This document shows positions 15,593 to 33,594 of a stretch of DNA of 64,000 nucleotides, one piece after another. The DNA is from Portunus trituberculatus (lineage: Eukaryota > Arthropoda > Malacostraca > Decapoda > Portunidae). The first letter of the stretch is position 1. Each line of letters starts with the position of its first letter. The stretch spans positions 4,583,501 to 4,647,500 of the forward strand of contig NC_059294.1 of the NCBI RefSeq assembly GCF_017591435.1, read 5' to 3'. A model generated the notes under the pieces. The model was not told the DNA's origin, searched no databases, and saw only the letters and a program-made list of their open reading frames with translations. Both the position numbers and the translations under genes were made by a program.

Positions 15593-15942
15593 ACTAGCGA
15601 TTGATTCAAATGCATTCATGTGAGACAAGTCATAGGACAAAACCAAAAAAAAAAAAAAAAAAAAAAAGCAAAGCGAGAGGAAACAGGCTCGCTTGTTAAG
15701 AAAGAGAGACGCGAAAACAAATGGAAAGGAAGAGAGGGGGAAGCAGAAATGGCGAGAAACAAGGAAAGTCTGTTTGCAAGAGAGTGGAGGAGAGCGTGGA
15801 GTGAGGAAGAACGAGAGCAGAGCGAGGAGGGAGGGCCGCGGCAGGGCGCTAAGAGGAGGCAATGTCTAGGTGATGGTGACAAGGGTAAATGGCCTCTCGC
15901 GCTCTCTCTAGTGTCTCAGCTAATTGGTCTGTCCACAAGGTC

Positions 15943-15944
<2 letters not shown>

Positions 15945-16001
<57 letters not shown>
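15945..16001. repeat. CT microsatellite, 28 units
   Basis: Pure CT tract. Confidence 0.97.
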
Positions 16002-16004
<3 letters not shown>

Positions 16005-18509
16005 TATTTTAACTGTTTTATTTCTTGCCACTATGACTGATAAGAGTTCTGTAAGTATCAGTGGAGGAGCTCTAAAGTGATCTGTTCTGACACCGAGACA
16101 TCTTTGTAAAACCTAATGCCAGAACAAGTATTCTCGTAACATTTTTGTCAGAAGCAAACCATAAATCTTTTCTTCGCTGTTTAAGGGACGAGAAATACAC
16201 ATTTTCACGTACCCAAACTTTCTTTTACTGCCGTTAGCCGGTTTTCTGATTTGTACCGAAAAAGGGAAAAAAATAAAAACATTAGAAAATTCTATTCTTT
16301 ATTACCATAAAAATTAAGTAAAAGGGTACTTCAACATTGAACTGAGAGAAAAAAGTGGCCAGCTATTCACATCTCTGGACAAAGGAAGACTTTTCACATT
16401 GAATACACGGAAGAATTGCTCCAAAACAAAAGACAAAGTCTTGTGTCTGAACTTTTACAGTAGGATGAACGTATGAGCCGTTTGTATGAACGTGAGAGCG
16501 AAGGGAGAAGGAAGGACTCCGTGTTTGTCTGTAATGAAATGCAGAAAGACAAAACACTCAATGCGTTAATCTCCATGGATCCTTAAAAATATCTTCCGTT
16601 CACCTTTTAACTTTCTGTGAGGCTGCTTTCATGGGATCATTCTCCCAGCCAAGTGGAAAGCACAAAATACAGAGGAACACAGGTTATTTCCAGCAGTGTA
16701 ACATTTTTCTTTTCTTTGAATTTTAGTAATGTCGAAAGTAAAAGAAATAAATATCAGAGAAGAAAATGCCATGAACACTCTAAACTAATCAACTTGCTTT
16801 AATTAACAGGAGTGAGGCTTTAGTGGGCACCTACATAGGGTGTTCTCATGGCTATCAATTACCTAGGACAGAGCGGTATTCTTACATAGCATGAAGTTTG
16901 CGCTGTACAACATAATATGCTATACATCATACATAAATTCAGCTTAGAACCTCAAATTAGTACAGAAACTATTTCAAAGATTTATAGGCAAACATTCTTA
17001 TTCAGTCAGTGTTTATATCTGAGTTGGTAAGTACTCTTTGCACACAGAAAACTGTCTGCGGATTTTGCGTCAACATATTACTCCATATCACTTGTTAGGT
17101 ACGTCAAAAAAATATATATATATATATATCAAAAGGAAAAAAAATAAAAATGATGTTAGCTTGCACATCAAAACTGTCTACTGGTCAACACCTCACCAAC
17201 ACCTGAGGAGGGTGCAGGAATGAATGGCAGCTCACAAGAATTACTCCATCACCACCTTTGTTTATTTATTTTTTTTTTTTCCTTCCTCCTGCTCCTATAC
17301 TCTTTCTCTTCCTCATACTGGTCTTTCCCTTGCGGCTTCTCCCCATCGTGTTTTTCCCTTATCGTCCTCCTTCAGGTTTTCCCCTTTAACCACCTACATA
17401 CTGTGCGTACATCCGGGTGGGTGGTGTAAAGAAACTCTCAGAAGAAGCCCTATGGGTGAAACGTTAGAGAAATAAAGTGCTCCTGCTCTCCCTGAGTTTC
17501 TTTACACCACCCACCACCCACCAATCTGTTCTACATTATTACAATGTGCGCACATCCCTTACCTATGCATCCCGTAGCCCATTTCTTCCTCCGCTCCTCA
17601 CCTCCCTCTTGAACCCTCTCTTTTTTCCTTCTGCAACTCTTACCACGGCGAGCCTCACTCCTATTACTTTGCTGCGCTCTTGAACTCGCTCCCCTTTCTT
17701 CTTTTGTTCTAAGACGTCTTCATATATTCGAATGCACTTCCGTTAACCACCTTCCTCTTCAGGTAAAACTTCTTATTCTTACGAGATTACTTTCCTCAGA
17801 GACTTTACAATGAGGTTTTTTTTTCTTTATTTTTTTGTCCTTCTGTATACTTCTCATTCACCTCCATCTTCTTCACTTTTTCCTCTTTTCCGTCGTTGTA
17901 CCCATCTTTGTCCCCACCGTCGTCCTGTTTCTCCTCTTGGAACATATCCTCCTAGCATTATTCTTTCTTCTTAGTTCTCGTTCTAGTCGTCCTCTTCCTT
18001 CCAGTCGTTACCGTAGTCGTCACCTTCCTCCACTTCCTCCTACTCCTTCTCCGCCTCCTCCTCCTCATCTTTCTCCTGCTACTCCTCTTCATCCTCCTTC
18101 TCTTCCTCCTCTTAATTTTTCGGTGTCACCTATACATTTTTAACTCCTTTTTTTTTGTTTTCTACATCCCTTCTTCCCTTCCGCCCAAGTAACCAAGTGA
18201 GGGCTGACCTACAAGCTGGTTCTGATAACTGATGAAGAATACTTGTTCGCATCCCGCGCTCAACTTTGATCCAATGATCGAAGTGGAGAACACAAAGACT
18301 GGTAGACTCTCGGCAGGGTGGCGGGACCGGAGCGAGAGTCCATTTGTTGATATTGCAATGCGTCTTTCCCTATTCATTTGCCAGTATTGCAATTGGTCTT
18401 CCTCCATTCAGACGCCCGCCCAGAGCGCATCAACCAAAAACACTATCCCTCCCTCTCCTTACATAGCCCACTTTCCCTTATGCCGCCCACTGCTCTCTAC
18501 GCCGTCACA

Positions 18510-18511
<2 letters not shown>
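16002..18511. other. No gene seen; polypyrimidine domain 17.2-18.1 kb
   Basis: 16000-17200 is AT-rich unique DNA. 17240-18130 is C/T-rich with TCC-like words and holds the inverted repeat at 17416-17515. 18180-18420 is complex, with an imperfect direct repeat of TATTGCAATGCGTCTTTCC and TATTGCAATTGGTCTTCC near 18351 and 18384. Confidence 0.6.
17416..17515. repeat. Perfect 22-bp inverted repeat around a retroelement-like tail
   Basis: Arms 17416-17437 and 17494-17515 are perfect reverse complements (left arm begins GGTGGGTGGTGTAAAG). The 56-base loop contains CAGAAGAAGCCCTATGGG, TGAAACG and an AATAAA hexamer at about 17470-17475. The CAGAAGA - short stem - GAAAC order resembles the tail motif of some retroelements and, loosely, a hammerhead core (CUGANGA - stem II - GAAA), but the first block deviates (CAGAAGA) and no cleavage triplet is placed correctly. 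Confidence 0.8.

Positions 18512-18590
<79 letters not shown>
18512..18590. repeat. CT microsatellite, 39 units
   Basis: Pure CT tract. Confidence 0.97.
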
Positions 18591-18594
<4 letters not shown>

Positions 18595-18747
18595 GTTTGC
18601 TAGTCCGCAGGGTATTCATTAAATGACAAAAAGTGCATTATTTTCCAATACTATATCGTTTGTTTGGATATTGTAACTGTAATTGAGTCTGATCTGTAAT
18701 TGATATACTAATTTCCTTTGCATTTTGTTATTTTATTTTAATGTCTT

Positions 18748-18752
<5 letters not shown>

Positions 18753-18818
<66 letters not shown>

Positions 18819-18947
18819 TGTGTGCGTGTGCGTGCGCGATTTTGTATTTGTATTAAATGTTTTTGCACTGCTAAGTTTGCCAATTAAAACACTACAACTA
18901 TTATTATAATTTCTACTACTACTGATACTACTACTCTTATTACTTTC

Positions 18948-19030
<83 letters not shown>

Positions 19031-19042
19031 GTGTGTGTGTGC

Positions 19043-19110
<68 letters not shown>
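18753..19110. repeat. GT32 - ACT27 - GT38 cluster
   Basis: GT 18753-18817; ACT 18950-19030 after a degenerate ACT run from 18912; GT 19031-19041 and 19046-19110 split by GCTACT. The ACT/GT junction is direct. Confidence 0.96.
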
Positions 19111-19115
<5 letters not shown>

Positions 19116-19258
19116 CATGCGTGTGTGCGTGCATAGTGTAGAGGGCGGGTAAGTATTACAGTTTCCGGTTGGCGGGTCTCGGGGATGTGGCTGCCCGTTC
19201 GCTGGAAAGGTACTCACGCTGACGACTCTTTGAAACTGCGTGACCGAAATCCACTTAC

Positions 19259-19277
19259 CTTGACGAAATGAGTGGTG
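19259..19277 (-). CDS. Candidate microexon with strong minus-strand splice signals
   Basis: On the minus strand a C/T-rich tract of about 60 bases ends in CGGCAG, followed after 19 bases by CAAG/GTAAGTGG, an excellent donor. This could be a 19-base microexon, or the 3' end of a first exon beginning at the ATG at 19349-19347 (first codons MLLLLYFPF, a hydrophobic leader). The frame also continues through the donor for about 50 mixed-composition residues towards the GT array, so an unspliced reading is also open. No protein family is recognised. The splice signals are the only solid observation. Confidence 0.15.
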
Positions 19278-19427
19278 CTGCCGAGCGAAGGGGAGGAGGA
19301 GGCGAGGGGCGAGACGGGGAGGGAAGGGGAAGTAGAGTAGCAGGAGCATGAAGAGCCAATATAGGACTTCAATTGGTCTCCTTTCTGTAAAAGTTTTTTT
19401 TTTTTTTTAAGTACGTCAGTCTGAAGG

Positions 19428-19430
<3 letters not shown>

Positions 19431-19500
<70 letters not shown>
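19431..19500. repeat. CT microsatellite, 35 units
   Basis: Pure CT tract. Confidence 0.97.
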
Positions 19501-19504
<4 letters not shown>

Positions 19505-19779
19505 CCCCAGTTACTTGCGCCTTTATTTGATACATTGTCCATTAAAAGTACCTCATTTATGTTGTAAACGAGGAAACTAGACATAAAGTGTGACTTGTGA
19601 AATTAGAGAAGTAAGTAGTCCGGATTCTGTTTTAAGTATCACCGTAATGATAGAAAAAGTGAAAAACTCAGTGAGCGTTGCATTTTATTCAATTTCAAAT
19701 CAAACTATAATAGAGTCTCTTGATACAAGTGGAATTTGTTTAGGAATCGGAATTTTAAAGTTAAAGTTCGTTGGTTGTA

Positions 19780-19965
19780 GTTCCGGAATCTGATGCTTTC
19801 CAGAACGTGAGCCAGGTGAACCCAACTCCCCACTGTGGCGCTCCAACCACACCAGTAACCTCCCAGGAAACGGCTTAAACTCAAGATCCTGAGCGAGACT
19901 CAATCTGCAGACCTTAGAAATGCCAGGCCTGCGCGTTACCACTGTACGCAAGCTAAAAGATAAAA
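19780..19965 (-). mobile_element. tRNA-derived SINE, minus strand
   Basis: Read on the minus strand it starts with TAGCTTGCGTACAGTGGTAA (A-box-like), followed about 35 bases later by GATTGAGTCTCGC (a degenerate B box), then a conserved-looking body with GTTTCCTGGGAGGTTACTGG, GCGCCACAGTGGGGAGTTGG and GCTCACGTTCTGGAAAGC. The layout of tRNA-like head plus unrelated body is that of a SINE, and from memory this body is repeated in crab genomes. No obvious poly(A) or simple-repeat tail is visible at its 3' end (near 19780). Confidence 0.6.
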
Positions 19966-20347
19966 GATGGTATTTTATTGTGAATGATTTCAAATTCTAT
20001 CAGAACAGTGACATCACATTATACTTATCGTGGAATCCATTATAAGACTGCATTCACTTTAACGTAATGAATGTTCTTAATACTACTTTTAGTTACTCAT
20101 TTACTACTGTCATATCCACGTTTACTGTTTCCGCACTTGGAGTAAGATTACACAATTTTCAATAACTGGAAAGATCTGCTGCTTGTGCTCGTGTATAAGT
20201 ATGCTTTTGTTTTTACGAGAAACATCATTTTAAGGACAGTCTGTTTAATAGCCAGTGTCATATTCATCAGAAGAAAGAAAACTAGTGATGTTGAATATAA
20301 CCTCGTGGAAAACTAATCTTTATAATACTTAAACGTCGATACATCAT

Positions 20348-21928
<1,581 letters not shown>

Positions 21929-22090
21929 GAGGAGAAGAAGAAGAAGAAGAAGAAGAAGAAGAAGAAGAAGAAGAAGAAGAAGAAGAAGAAGAAGAAGAAG
22001 AAGAAAAAAAGAAGTAGAAGGAGGAGGAAGAGGAAAGAAGAAAAAAAATGGAAGAAGAAGAAGAAAGCAAGAGGAGGTGGAAAAAAGATG
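21929..22090. repeat. GAA array in a polypurine tract
   Basis: GGA units, then about 24 GAA units (21933-22004), then irregular GGA/GAA to 22090. The strand is nearly pure purine from 21895 to 22090. Confidence 0.95.
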
Positions 22091-22847
22091 TGGCAGAGAA
22101 GAAGAAAAATAAGATAAGGGAAAAGCAGATAGATTTAAATAAATTTCAAAAGCAAAATCGGGGGAAAAAATAAGAGAGGAAATAAGATAAAACATGAATG
22201 AGAAGGAGCATTTGGGGGCTGGCTGATGATATCCAGCATGAAAGGTGGAATGGGAATAGGGACGAGAAAGAGCGAGTGTATGTATGTATGTATGTATACC
22301 TACGCCAGGGAGGGAGATGAAGGAAGATAAGATAAAGATGAAGGGAGGGAACTGGGAATAGGGAGATCAAAGAACCCTACATAGAAAAGAGGATGGTCAG
22401 AGAACTCTCACATCCAGGCCGACATCGAGAGGGACGAGGTGTGGGTATCCTGATATTCATGTATGTAGTTTTTGCATGTTATTGGATGTGGATTAAGTCT
22501 TTCACTAAGAAACGAAACATTTAGCAGCACCTAAAATATTGTGTAAAGCCTATAAACATACGCAATAAAGTTAGCGAAGAAAAGAACATGTTTTAAAATT
22601 TCTCCTCATTTCAAAGATTGGATATGGCTGTAGAGCAGGTAAAGATTTCTCAGAGGCTTTTGTAACTAGATAATGGTGTACCAAGGGGTTATATTAAAAT
22701 ATGGAAGGACTGCGTGCATGATTTGAGGGAGTGAGAGTTGAGTGAAGAGGAAGCAGAAGACAGACCCGTATGAAAAGGATTAGTGAGGAAAAACGATTCC
22801 ATATGAACATCAGAGAGGCTGTGGAAGAGTAGGAAGGATTCTAATCT
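22091..22847. other. Purine-rich DNA, no gene seen
   Basis: Contains a short GTAT tetranucleotide run (22277-22297) and irregular purine-rich text. Confidence 0.55.
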
Positions 22848-23130
22848 ATGAAAGAAACGTAAACAATAACTTATACCGGAAGAAAAAAAAACTAAAAGAT
22901 ATAGATTACGTGCCTGAAAACACTGTAAAATGAAGGTTAAACGTGTGTAAGTCTGTGGTTGAAGAAGAGAAGAAACACAGCAGGACTAGATATTGATTTA
23001 TGAAAAGAAACTAATGAAGTGCTGATCAATAACTTATACTGATAATAATATAAAACGAACATTACACATTTCAAAACATTATAAAGTGAAGGTGACTGAC
23101 GTGAGGAAGTCTAGGGTTTTTCAGTGAATC
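22848..23130 (+). repeat. Two-unit degenerate tandem repeat, about 164 bp
   Basis: Units share TATGAAAGAAAC (or TATGAAAAGAAAC), CAATAACTTATAC at 22864 and about 23028, then AACACTGTAAAATGAAGGT (or AACATTATAAAGTGAAGGT) and GTGTAAGTCTGTGG (or GAGGAAGTCTAGGG). The order is conserved but many substitutions separate the units, so it is old. Confidence 0.6.
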
Positions 23131-23165
23131 AGTGATACAAATATGCACGTATACACGCACACATT

Positions 23166-23169
<4 letters not shown>

Positions 23170-23250
<81 letters not shown>
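23170..23250. repeat. CA microsatellite, 40 units
   Basis: Pure CA tract. Confidence 0.98.
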
Positions 23251-23254
<4 letters not shown>

Positions 23255-23375
23255 GAAAAGTTGCGTAAGGAGAAGTGAGCGAGTGAATCTTTTGATGTAC
23301 AGAAAATGGACAGCAGGGATTCTGTGGCGATAGTGCACCTTTGCCGGTCTGGGTAGAATGCTATACATATCTGAT

Positions 23376-23378
<3 letters not shown>

Positions 23379-23442
<64 letters not shown>
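23379..23442. repeat. GA microsatellite, 32 units
   Basis: Pure GA tract; complementary to the CT tract at 23668-23731. Confidence 0.97.
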
Positions 23443-23446
<4 letters not shown>

Positions 23447-23665
23447 GTTGGAAGGAAGAATACGAACCAGAAATTAAGTGAAGTCGTTTACAGAATATAG
23501 AGGAGTAATAAAGAATAAACTAGAAAAAAGACAAGTGATATAAAAAGGAAATGGATCAGTTTGCTCCACTTACCAGTGCTAATATTTCTCTTTTTCCCAT
23601 CAATTTAAATTATGTGAAAGTGATTTACAGGGAACTTGTAAGGATGTGTGATAGCTTGGTTCACG

Positions 23666-23667
<2 letters not shown>

Positions 23668-23731
<64 letters not shown>
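23668..23731. repeat. CT microsatellite, 32 units
   Basis: Pure CT tract, same length as the GA tract at 23379-23442 in opposite sense. Confidence 0.97.
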
Positions 23732-23733
<2 letters not shown>

Positions 23734-23809
23734 CGCCCACCCACAAGCCCTCATCTCACTCCCCACTTCACCACTTTCGCTCCTCGCTCTCCCCTTTTTC
23801 TCATAATGT

Positions 23810-24010
23810 GATTGGCAGCACTTGGTGGCCAGGCGGTTGATGACCCTCCAGTTAATTTTCTAATTTTCTGAGCGATTTGTTTATTAATGGCTCCAGACTC
23901 TGGATCGATCAAGCCTTAATTGCAGTTTTAGTGGCGGGCCAATTAAGTGATGACTGAAAACTGCAAACTCTAACCCTTGGCTGCGATAATTTGCGATTCC
24001 GGAAAGTTGA
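23810..24010. other. Homeodomain-motif-rich island, possible enhancer
   Basis: Within about 110 bases (23850-23960) there are GTTAATTTTCTAATTTTC, TATTAATGG, CCTTAATTGCAG and CCAATTAAGTGATGA, five TAAT/ATTA cores in complex, non-repetitive sequence. It lies between two CT arrays. The motif clustering is seen; regulatory function is inference. Confidence 0.3.
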
Positions 24011-24282
24011 GTCGTGTCTTAGCGAGATGTAGAGTTATCTGTGGATTTTTTTTTTTTTCTTTTTTTTCCTTTTTTTTCTCGTGATTTTGCTCGAGAAGTT
24101 TTAATCGTGTTTTACTTTCTTCGCACGTTCTATTCATGTTTTTTTTTTCCTTTTTAATGTACTTTTTTTTTTAGTTCACTGTTATCATCTAATCTTACTT
24201 GTGTTCTACGGTCACACTTGCTAGGAAAAACTCAATTAAACTACTTAATCCTCAAAACATATTCAGGTAGGAAGTAGTACAG

Positions 24283-26317
<2,035 letters not shown>

Positions 26318-26394
<77 letters not shown>

Positions 26395-26521
26395 ACTTTT
26401 TTTTTATTTCTGTCGGTTTCTGTCCATTTTTCTATTTTTTCTCTTTGTGAGGAGAATTTTCAGTTTTAAGTTCATTTCTCTTCTTCTTCTTCTTCTTCTT
26501 CTTCTTCTTCTTTTTTCTTCT
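26318..26521. repeat. GT37 and CTT tracts
   Basis: GT 26318-26392; CTT units 26476-26521 with one T-rich break. Confidence 0.96.
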
Positions 26522-27139
26522 TCTTTCTACCATACTTACCTCCTCCATCCTTCGCTAACTCGTCTTATTCCCTATAAATTGAATCAAGATCCAATGTTGG
26601 AATGCTTTTTCTTATATTTTTTTATTGTGTAGGTAAAAAAAGGCTTTCACTTTTTTTTCCTCCTATCTAGTGAATTACCAATGAAAGGAGGAATGGGAGA
26701 AGACTTTGGAGGAGAATGAGGAGGATGAGCAAAAAGAAGTTAAAACATGAAATAGAAGCATAATTATGTAAAAGAAAGAAAATAATGAATTGAAAAAATT
26801 TTATTACAAACAAAGAAACGTTATAAGAAAAAATATTCTAGAAAATAAATGAAGAATAAAACAAATCAGAATAATAGTGAAGGAAAAGAGGAGAGAAAGT
26901 GTTGAGGAATTGAATTTCCAATAAGAGAGAGAAAAAAAAAAAGGTGAGATGCAGGAGAGGATTAGTGGAGAAGGAAGTTAGTAAAATTTGGAAAGGTGAA
27001 GAAAGAGAAGAGGACTGAATTGAGCAGAGGATATTATCTGATTCTGAGGAAAGCGACGGTGCGTATTTTTGCATAGATAATTCGTATATCTAGTACGTGT
27101 ACGTGTCTATGTCATGTCCAACGTGTGATTAGTCAAAAA

Positions 27140-27370
27140 CTTTCACTTTTTGAGAAAGCTTTAGAAAATTTAATCCTCTCACTGATATAGTCGTCTTTTT
27201 ACATTGAGATCAGTGTAATGAATTGTTTCGTTAGATGTAAAGAAAAAAAATCGTAATACTTTCACTTTTTCGGGAAGCTTTAGTAAATCCTGGCACTGAT
27301 ACAATCGTCTTTTTACATTGAGATCAGAGTGATAAATTGTTTAGTTAGATGTAAAGAAAGAGAGAAGATC
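27140..27370 (+). repeat. 119-bp tandem duplication
   Basis: CTTTCACTTTTTGAGAAAGC at 27140 recurs as CTTTCACTTTTTCGGGAAGC at 27259. Both copies contain CGTCTTTTTACATTGAGATC and TTAGATGTAAAGAAA. Identity is roughly 85-90% by eye, with a short deletion. Confidence 0.9.
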
Positions 27371-27786
27371 GTGAGGTTAATTCCATCTGAACTGAGGTAC
27401 AGGAGTGCATATTCAAGAGACTGATTAGATTAAGAAAGATTGGTGGAGTAGATCTTAATCCAAAGCTATTGCACAAATGGTCTTATTTGCTTATAATGTT
27501 CCCGTTTTTTTATTCATCTATTCATTTTACTTATTGATTTATATACTTATTTTCCTGAAAGAGTTGGTAAAGCATATGATATTTTGAAATCATATAATTG
27601 TAAAAGTTTTTTTCGAATCCAGTTGTTCCAAATTGTGCATTTCAGCCAGTAAATCACCTAAAAAACAAGTTTAAACTATAATCATAAACTTTTGCGCACC
27701 TCATCCACTGCAGCTTCAACAAAACAATGATTTTATGCCGATATGTCTGCTGTAATCATGTATATTTCATTGTATTCACCACTTGG

Positions 27787-27910
27787 TCATCTATTTATTT
27801 TTTCTCTTCATTTATTTACTTATTAATTTATTTATTTATCTTTTTATTTATTTATTTATTTATCTACATATTTTTTTTATTTGTTAGACTATTTATTCAA
27901 CTATTTACTT
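27787..27910. repeat. Degenerate TTTA repeat
   Basis: ATTTATTT-type tetramers dominate, with CTT and CTA substitutions. Decayed tetranucleotide array. Confidence 0.8.
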
Positions 27911-28049
27911 TTTGTTTTTCACTGATATTCTTGATTTCACCTTTTTTATCTCTTCATTGGTAGCCTATCGTTGTTTAAATAGACATCGAGTGTTATTGAC
28001 TCCTTTATTGCCTCTCCAGACAGCGACTTCAGGAAGTCTCGATCCACGT

Positions 28050-30511
<2,462 letters not shown>

Positions 30512-30867
30512 ATTAGCAAAATGCTTTTATATTCATTTTGTTTCCATTTTGACTTTGTGCATAATATTTCTTTTTTATTAAAGTATTTGCAGTGTTCATT
30601 TTTTTTCCCAATAGTATATGGAATGTGGTGCATACGAATTCATGTGTAAAGATTCATTTCTGTTAATATTTTTCGTTGGGTTCTCTTCATGTAGTTGTTT
30701 AAATATACTAATAAAGTACCTGCCGCTCACATCTGCTCAGAATTATCCTTGTATATAAGTCAAATGTATAATTTTATAATTAGATTTTCAAAAACAGGAT
30801 TACAATCTACGTTTTGCCATTATATTTTCCTTGAATATATTTCTTATATCTAATTCTGTATTTATTT

Positions 30868-30870
<3 letters not shown>

Positions 30871-30955
<85 letters not shown>

Positions 30956-30956
30956 C

Positions 30957-30987
<31 letters not shown>
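30871..30987. repeat. CT41 and GT14 tracts
   Basis: CT 30871-30952, a GAGCTT bridge, GT 30959-30987. Confidence 0.97.
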
Positions 30988-30992
<5 letters not shown>

Positions 30993-31218
30993 AGGCAGCA
31001 GAGTCAGCGTTCCTCTCAGGGTGTATTCCAAGTTTGTGTTTAAAAATCCATAATTATGTTGTAAGTTGATCCTCGACAAAAGAGTGAGGGATTAGAGATT
31101 GCCTGGTGGAGGAGGCAGGTGAGGGAGGAGACCTTTGAGGTAGTCGGAAAAAAGTAGACAGAAAAATAAGTTAAAAGCAGAAAACGTGGTGGAAAGAAAA
31201 GAAAAATATAAAAAAAAT

Positions 31219-31219
<1 letters not shown>

Positions 31220-31302
<83 letters not shown>
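31220..31302. repeat. GA microsatellite, 41 units
   Basis: Pure GA tract. Confidence 0.97.
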
Positions 31303-31305
<3 letters not shown>

Positions 31306-31469
31306 AAAATAGTTTGAAAAGATTTTAGTTTGCATATTCGCATTTTTTTCTTCTTTTATCAACTTCTACAAGGTTTACACTGACAAAAATATTTGAATAA
31401 GAGCTTCGTTACATAGCCGTCTTGTTGGTCAGAGCACAGTAATATTCTGGTCATGAGATATTAATTGAC

Positions 31470-31697
31470 CTCCATTTTATCCCATGCATCCTTTCAAGTG
31501 TGAAGTTTAATAATCCGAATTTCCTCCATGCGTGCTTTGAGATCCGAAGGGGTCTCCAAGGGCACGGATTCGAATCCTGTCCACGGTCCGAGTGTAGGTT
31601 GGGCTTCCTCACTCGTGGCAACGGTTTCCTAGCGGGTGGGCTTTGAGATAGGAGGTACCTTAAAAAAATATCCACATGGTATAAATAAATAAATAAA
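31470..31697 (+). mobile_element. SINE-like dispersed repeat with TAAA tail
   Basis: Contains a B-box-like GGATTCGAATCCTG at about 31565-31578, preceded by a structured AGGGGTCTCCAAGGGC (like the long variable arm of a tRNA-Ser/Leu). It is followed by TAGGTTGGGCTTCCTCACTC, CGGTTTCCTAGCGGGTGGG and GATAGGAGGTACC, and closes in a short TAAA repeat (31681-31697). The A box is not clear. From memory the body is a high-copy repeat of brachyuran genomes. The left boundary is uncertain by tens of bases. Confidence 0.65.
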
Positions 31698-31839
31698 TCT
31701 AAGTGAAGGTTATTACGGAAATCAAGCATGTGATAAGGTAAAGCTTTGATTTTCTGAAGTCTTTTCACGACTCTATTTGCTAACTGTGATGGATGATGGA
31801 ATTATTATGGAGAATGGAATTTTATTTTACCAGCCTTGT

Positions 31840-32036
31840 TATCTTCTTTCTTCTTCTTCCTTTCCTTCTTCTTCTTGTTAATCATTTCCTCTTCTTCTTC
31901 TTCTTCTTTCTTCTTTATTTTTTCTTTTTCTTCTTCTTTCTTTCTTCTTTCTTTCTTTCTTCTTCTTCTTCTTCTTCTTCTTCTTCTTCTTCTTCTTCTT
32001 CTTCTTCTTCTTCTTCCACTTTTTTCTTCTTCCTCT
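31840..32036. repeat. CTT array in a polypyrimidine tract
   Basis: CTT units, irregular at first, become pure at about 31960-32014 (18 units). Confidence 0.95.
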
Positions 32037-32125
32037 AGTTAATATATTATGTATTCATTTTTAGAAACATAAAACTATTTCCACTTGTGCTTTATTTCCT
32101 AGCACTCATCATAATCACCACAAAC

Positions 32126-32126
<1 letters not shown>

Positions 32127-32213
<87 letters not shown>
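32127..32213. repeat. GT microsatellite, 43 units
   Basis: Pure GT tract. Confidence 0.98.
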
Positions 32214-33069
<856 letters not shown>

Positions 33070-33238
33070 AAACTACAATATTGTAATCAAAGAGAGAAAT
33101 TTATTCTCGTTATTTACTTTGTTTCTCCTTTCTTTGTTCTTTTCGTTGTCAGTAACTGCTGAGAATTTTTCATTATCCAGTAATTTCTCACACATTTATC
33201 TCTTAGGTACTATATTTCCCTCTGATCAAGCTAGTGAT

Positions 33239-33242
<4 letters not shown>

Positions 33243-33277
<35 letters not shown>
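33243..33277. repeat. CA tract left of SINE
   Basis: About 17 CA units directly abutting the SINE head. Confidence 0.97.
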
Positions 33278-33279
<2 letters not shown>

Positions 33280-33548
33280 CAGTGTAGTGGTAGTGCACTC
33301 GGCTCACAACTAAGAGAGCCCTTATTCGAATCCATGGTGAGGCGAGGCAAATGGGCGAGCCTCTTAATGCGTGAAGCCCCTGTTCACCTAGCAGTAAGTA
33401 TAGGTACGGGATTCAACTCGAGGGACGTATGGTGTGTGGTGTGTGGTGTGCGGTGTGGTTTAGTCCCACCCAAAGATTGGTCAGTACGAACTGTGTGCTC
33501 TTTCCGTAGGGAAACAACTGGCTGGGTGACCAGCAGACGACTTAAGTG
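33278..33548 (+). mobile_element. tRNA-derived SINE, nearly complete
   Basis: The head has a recognisable internal RNA polymerase III promoter: an A-box-like TAGTGGTAGTGCACTCGG near 33286-33303 and a B-box-like TTATTCGAATCC near 33323-33334, spaced as in a tRNA gene. The body continues with a tRNA-unrelated segment (AATGGGCGAGCCTCTTAAT, then CACCTAGCAGTAA) and ends with CTGGGTGACCAGCAGACGAC running straight into a CA tract. From memory this is a common decapod SINE. The element is bracketed by CA tracts on both sides (33243-33277 and 33549-33593). Confidence 0.85.

Positions 33549-33593
<45 letters not shown>
33549..33593. repeat. CA tract right of SINE
   Basis: About 22 CA units starting at the last base of the SINE. 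Confidence 0.97.

Positions 33594-33594
<1 letters not shown>

Larger units (their letters stand above)
26522..28049. other. No gene seen
   Basis: Purine-rich (26650-27030), then the 119-bp duplication, then AT-rich DNA and a TTTA-rich decayed array. Confidence 0.6.

Noticed and set aside
17430..17475. Functional hammerhead ribozyme
   Set aside because: First core block is CAGAAGA instead of CUGANGA, and no NUH cleavage site sits at the correct junction by eye; kept only as a structural observation.
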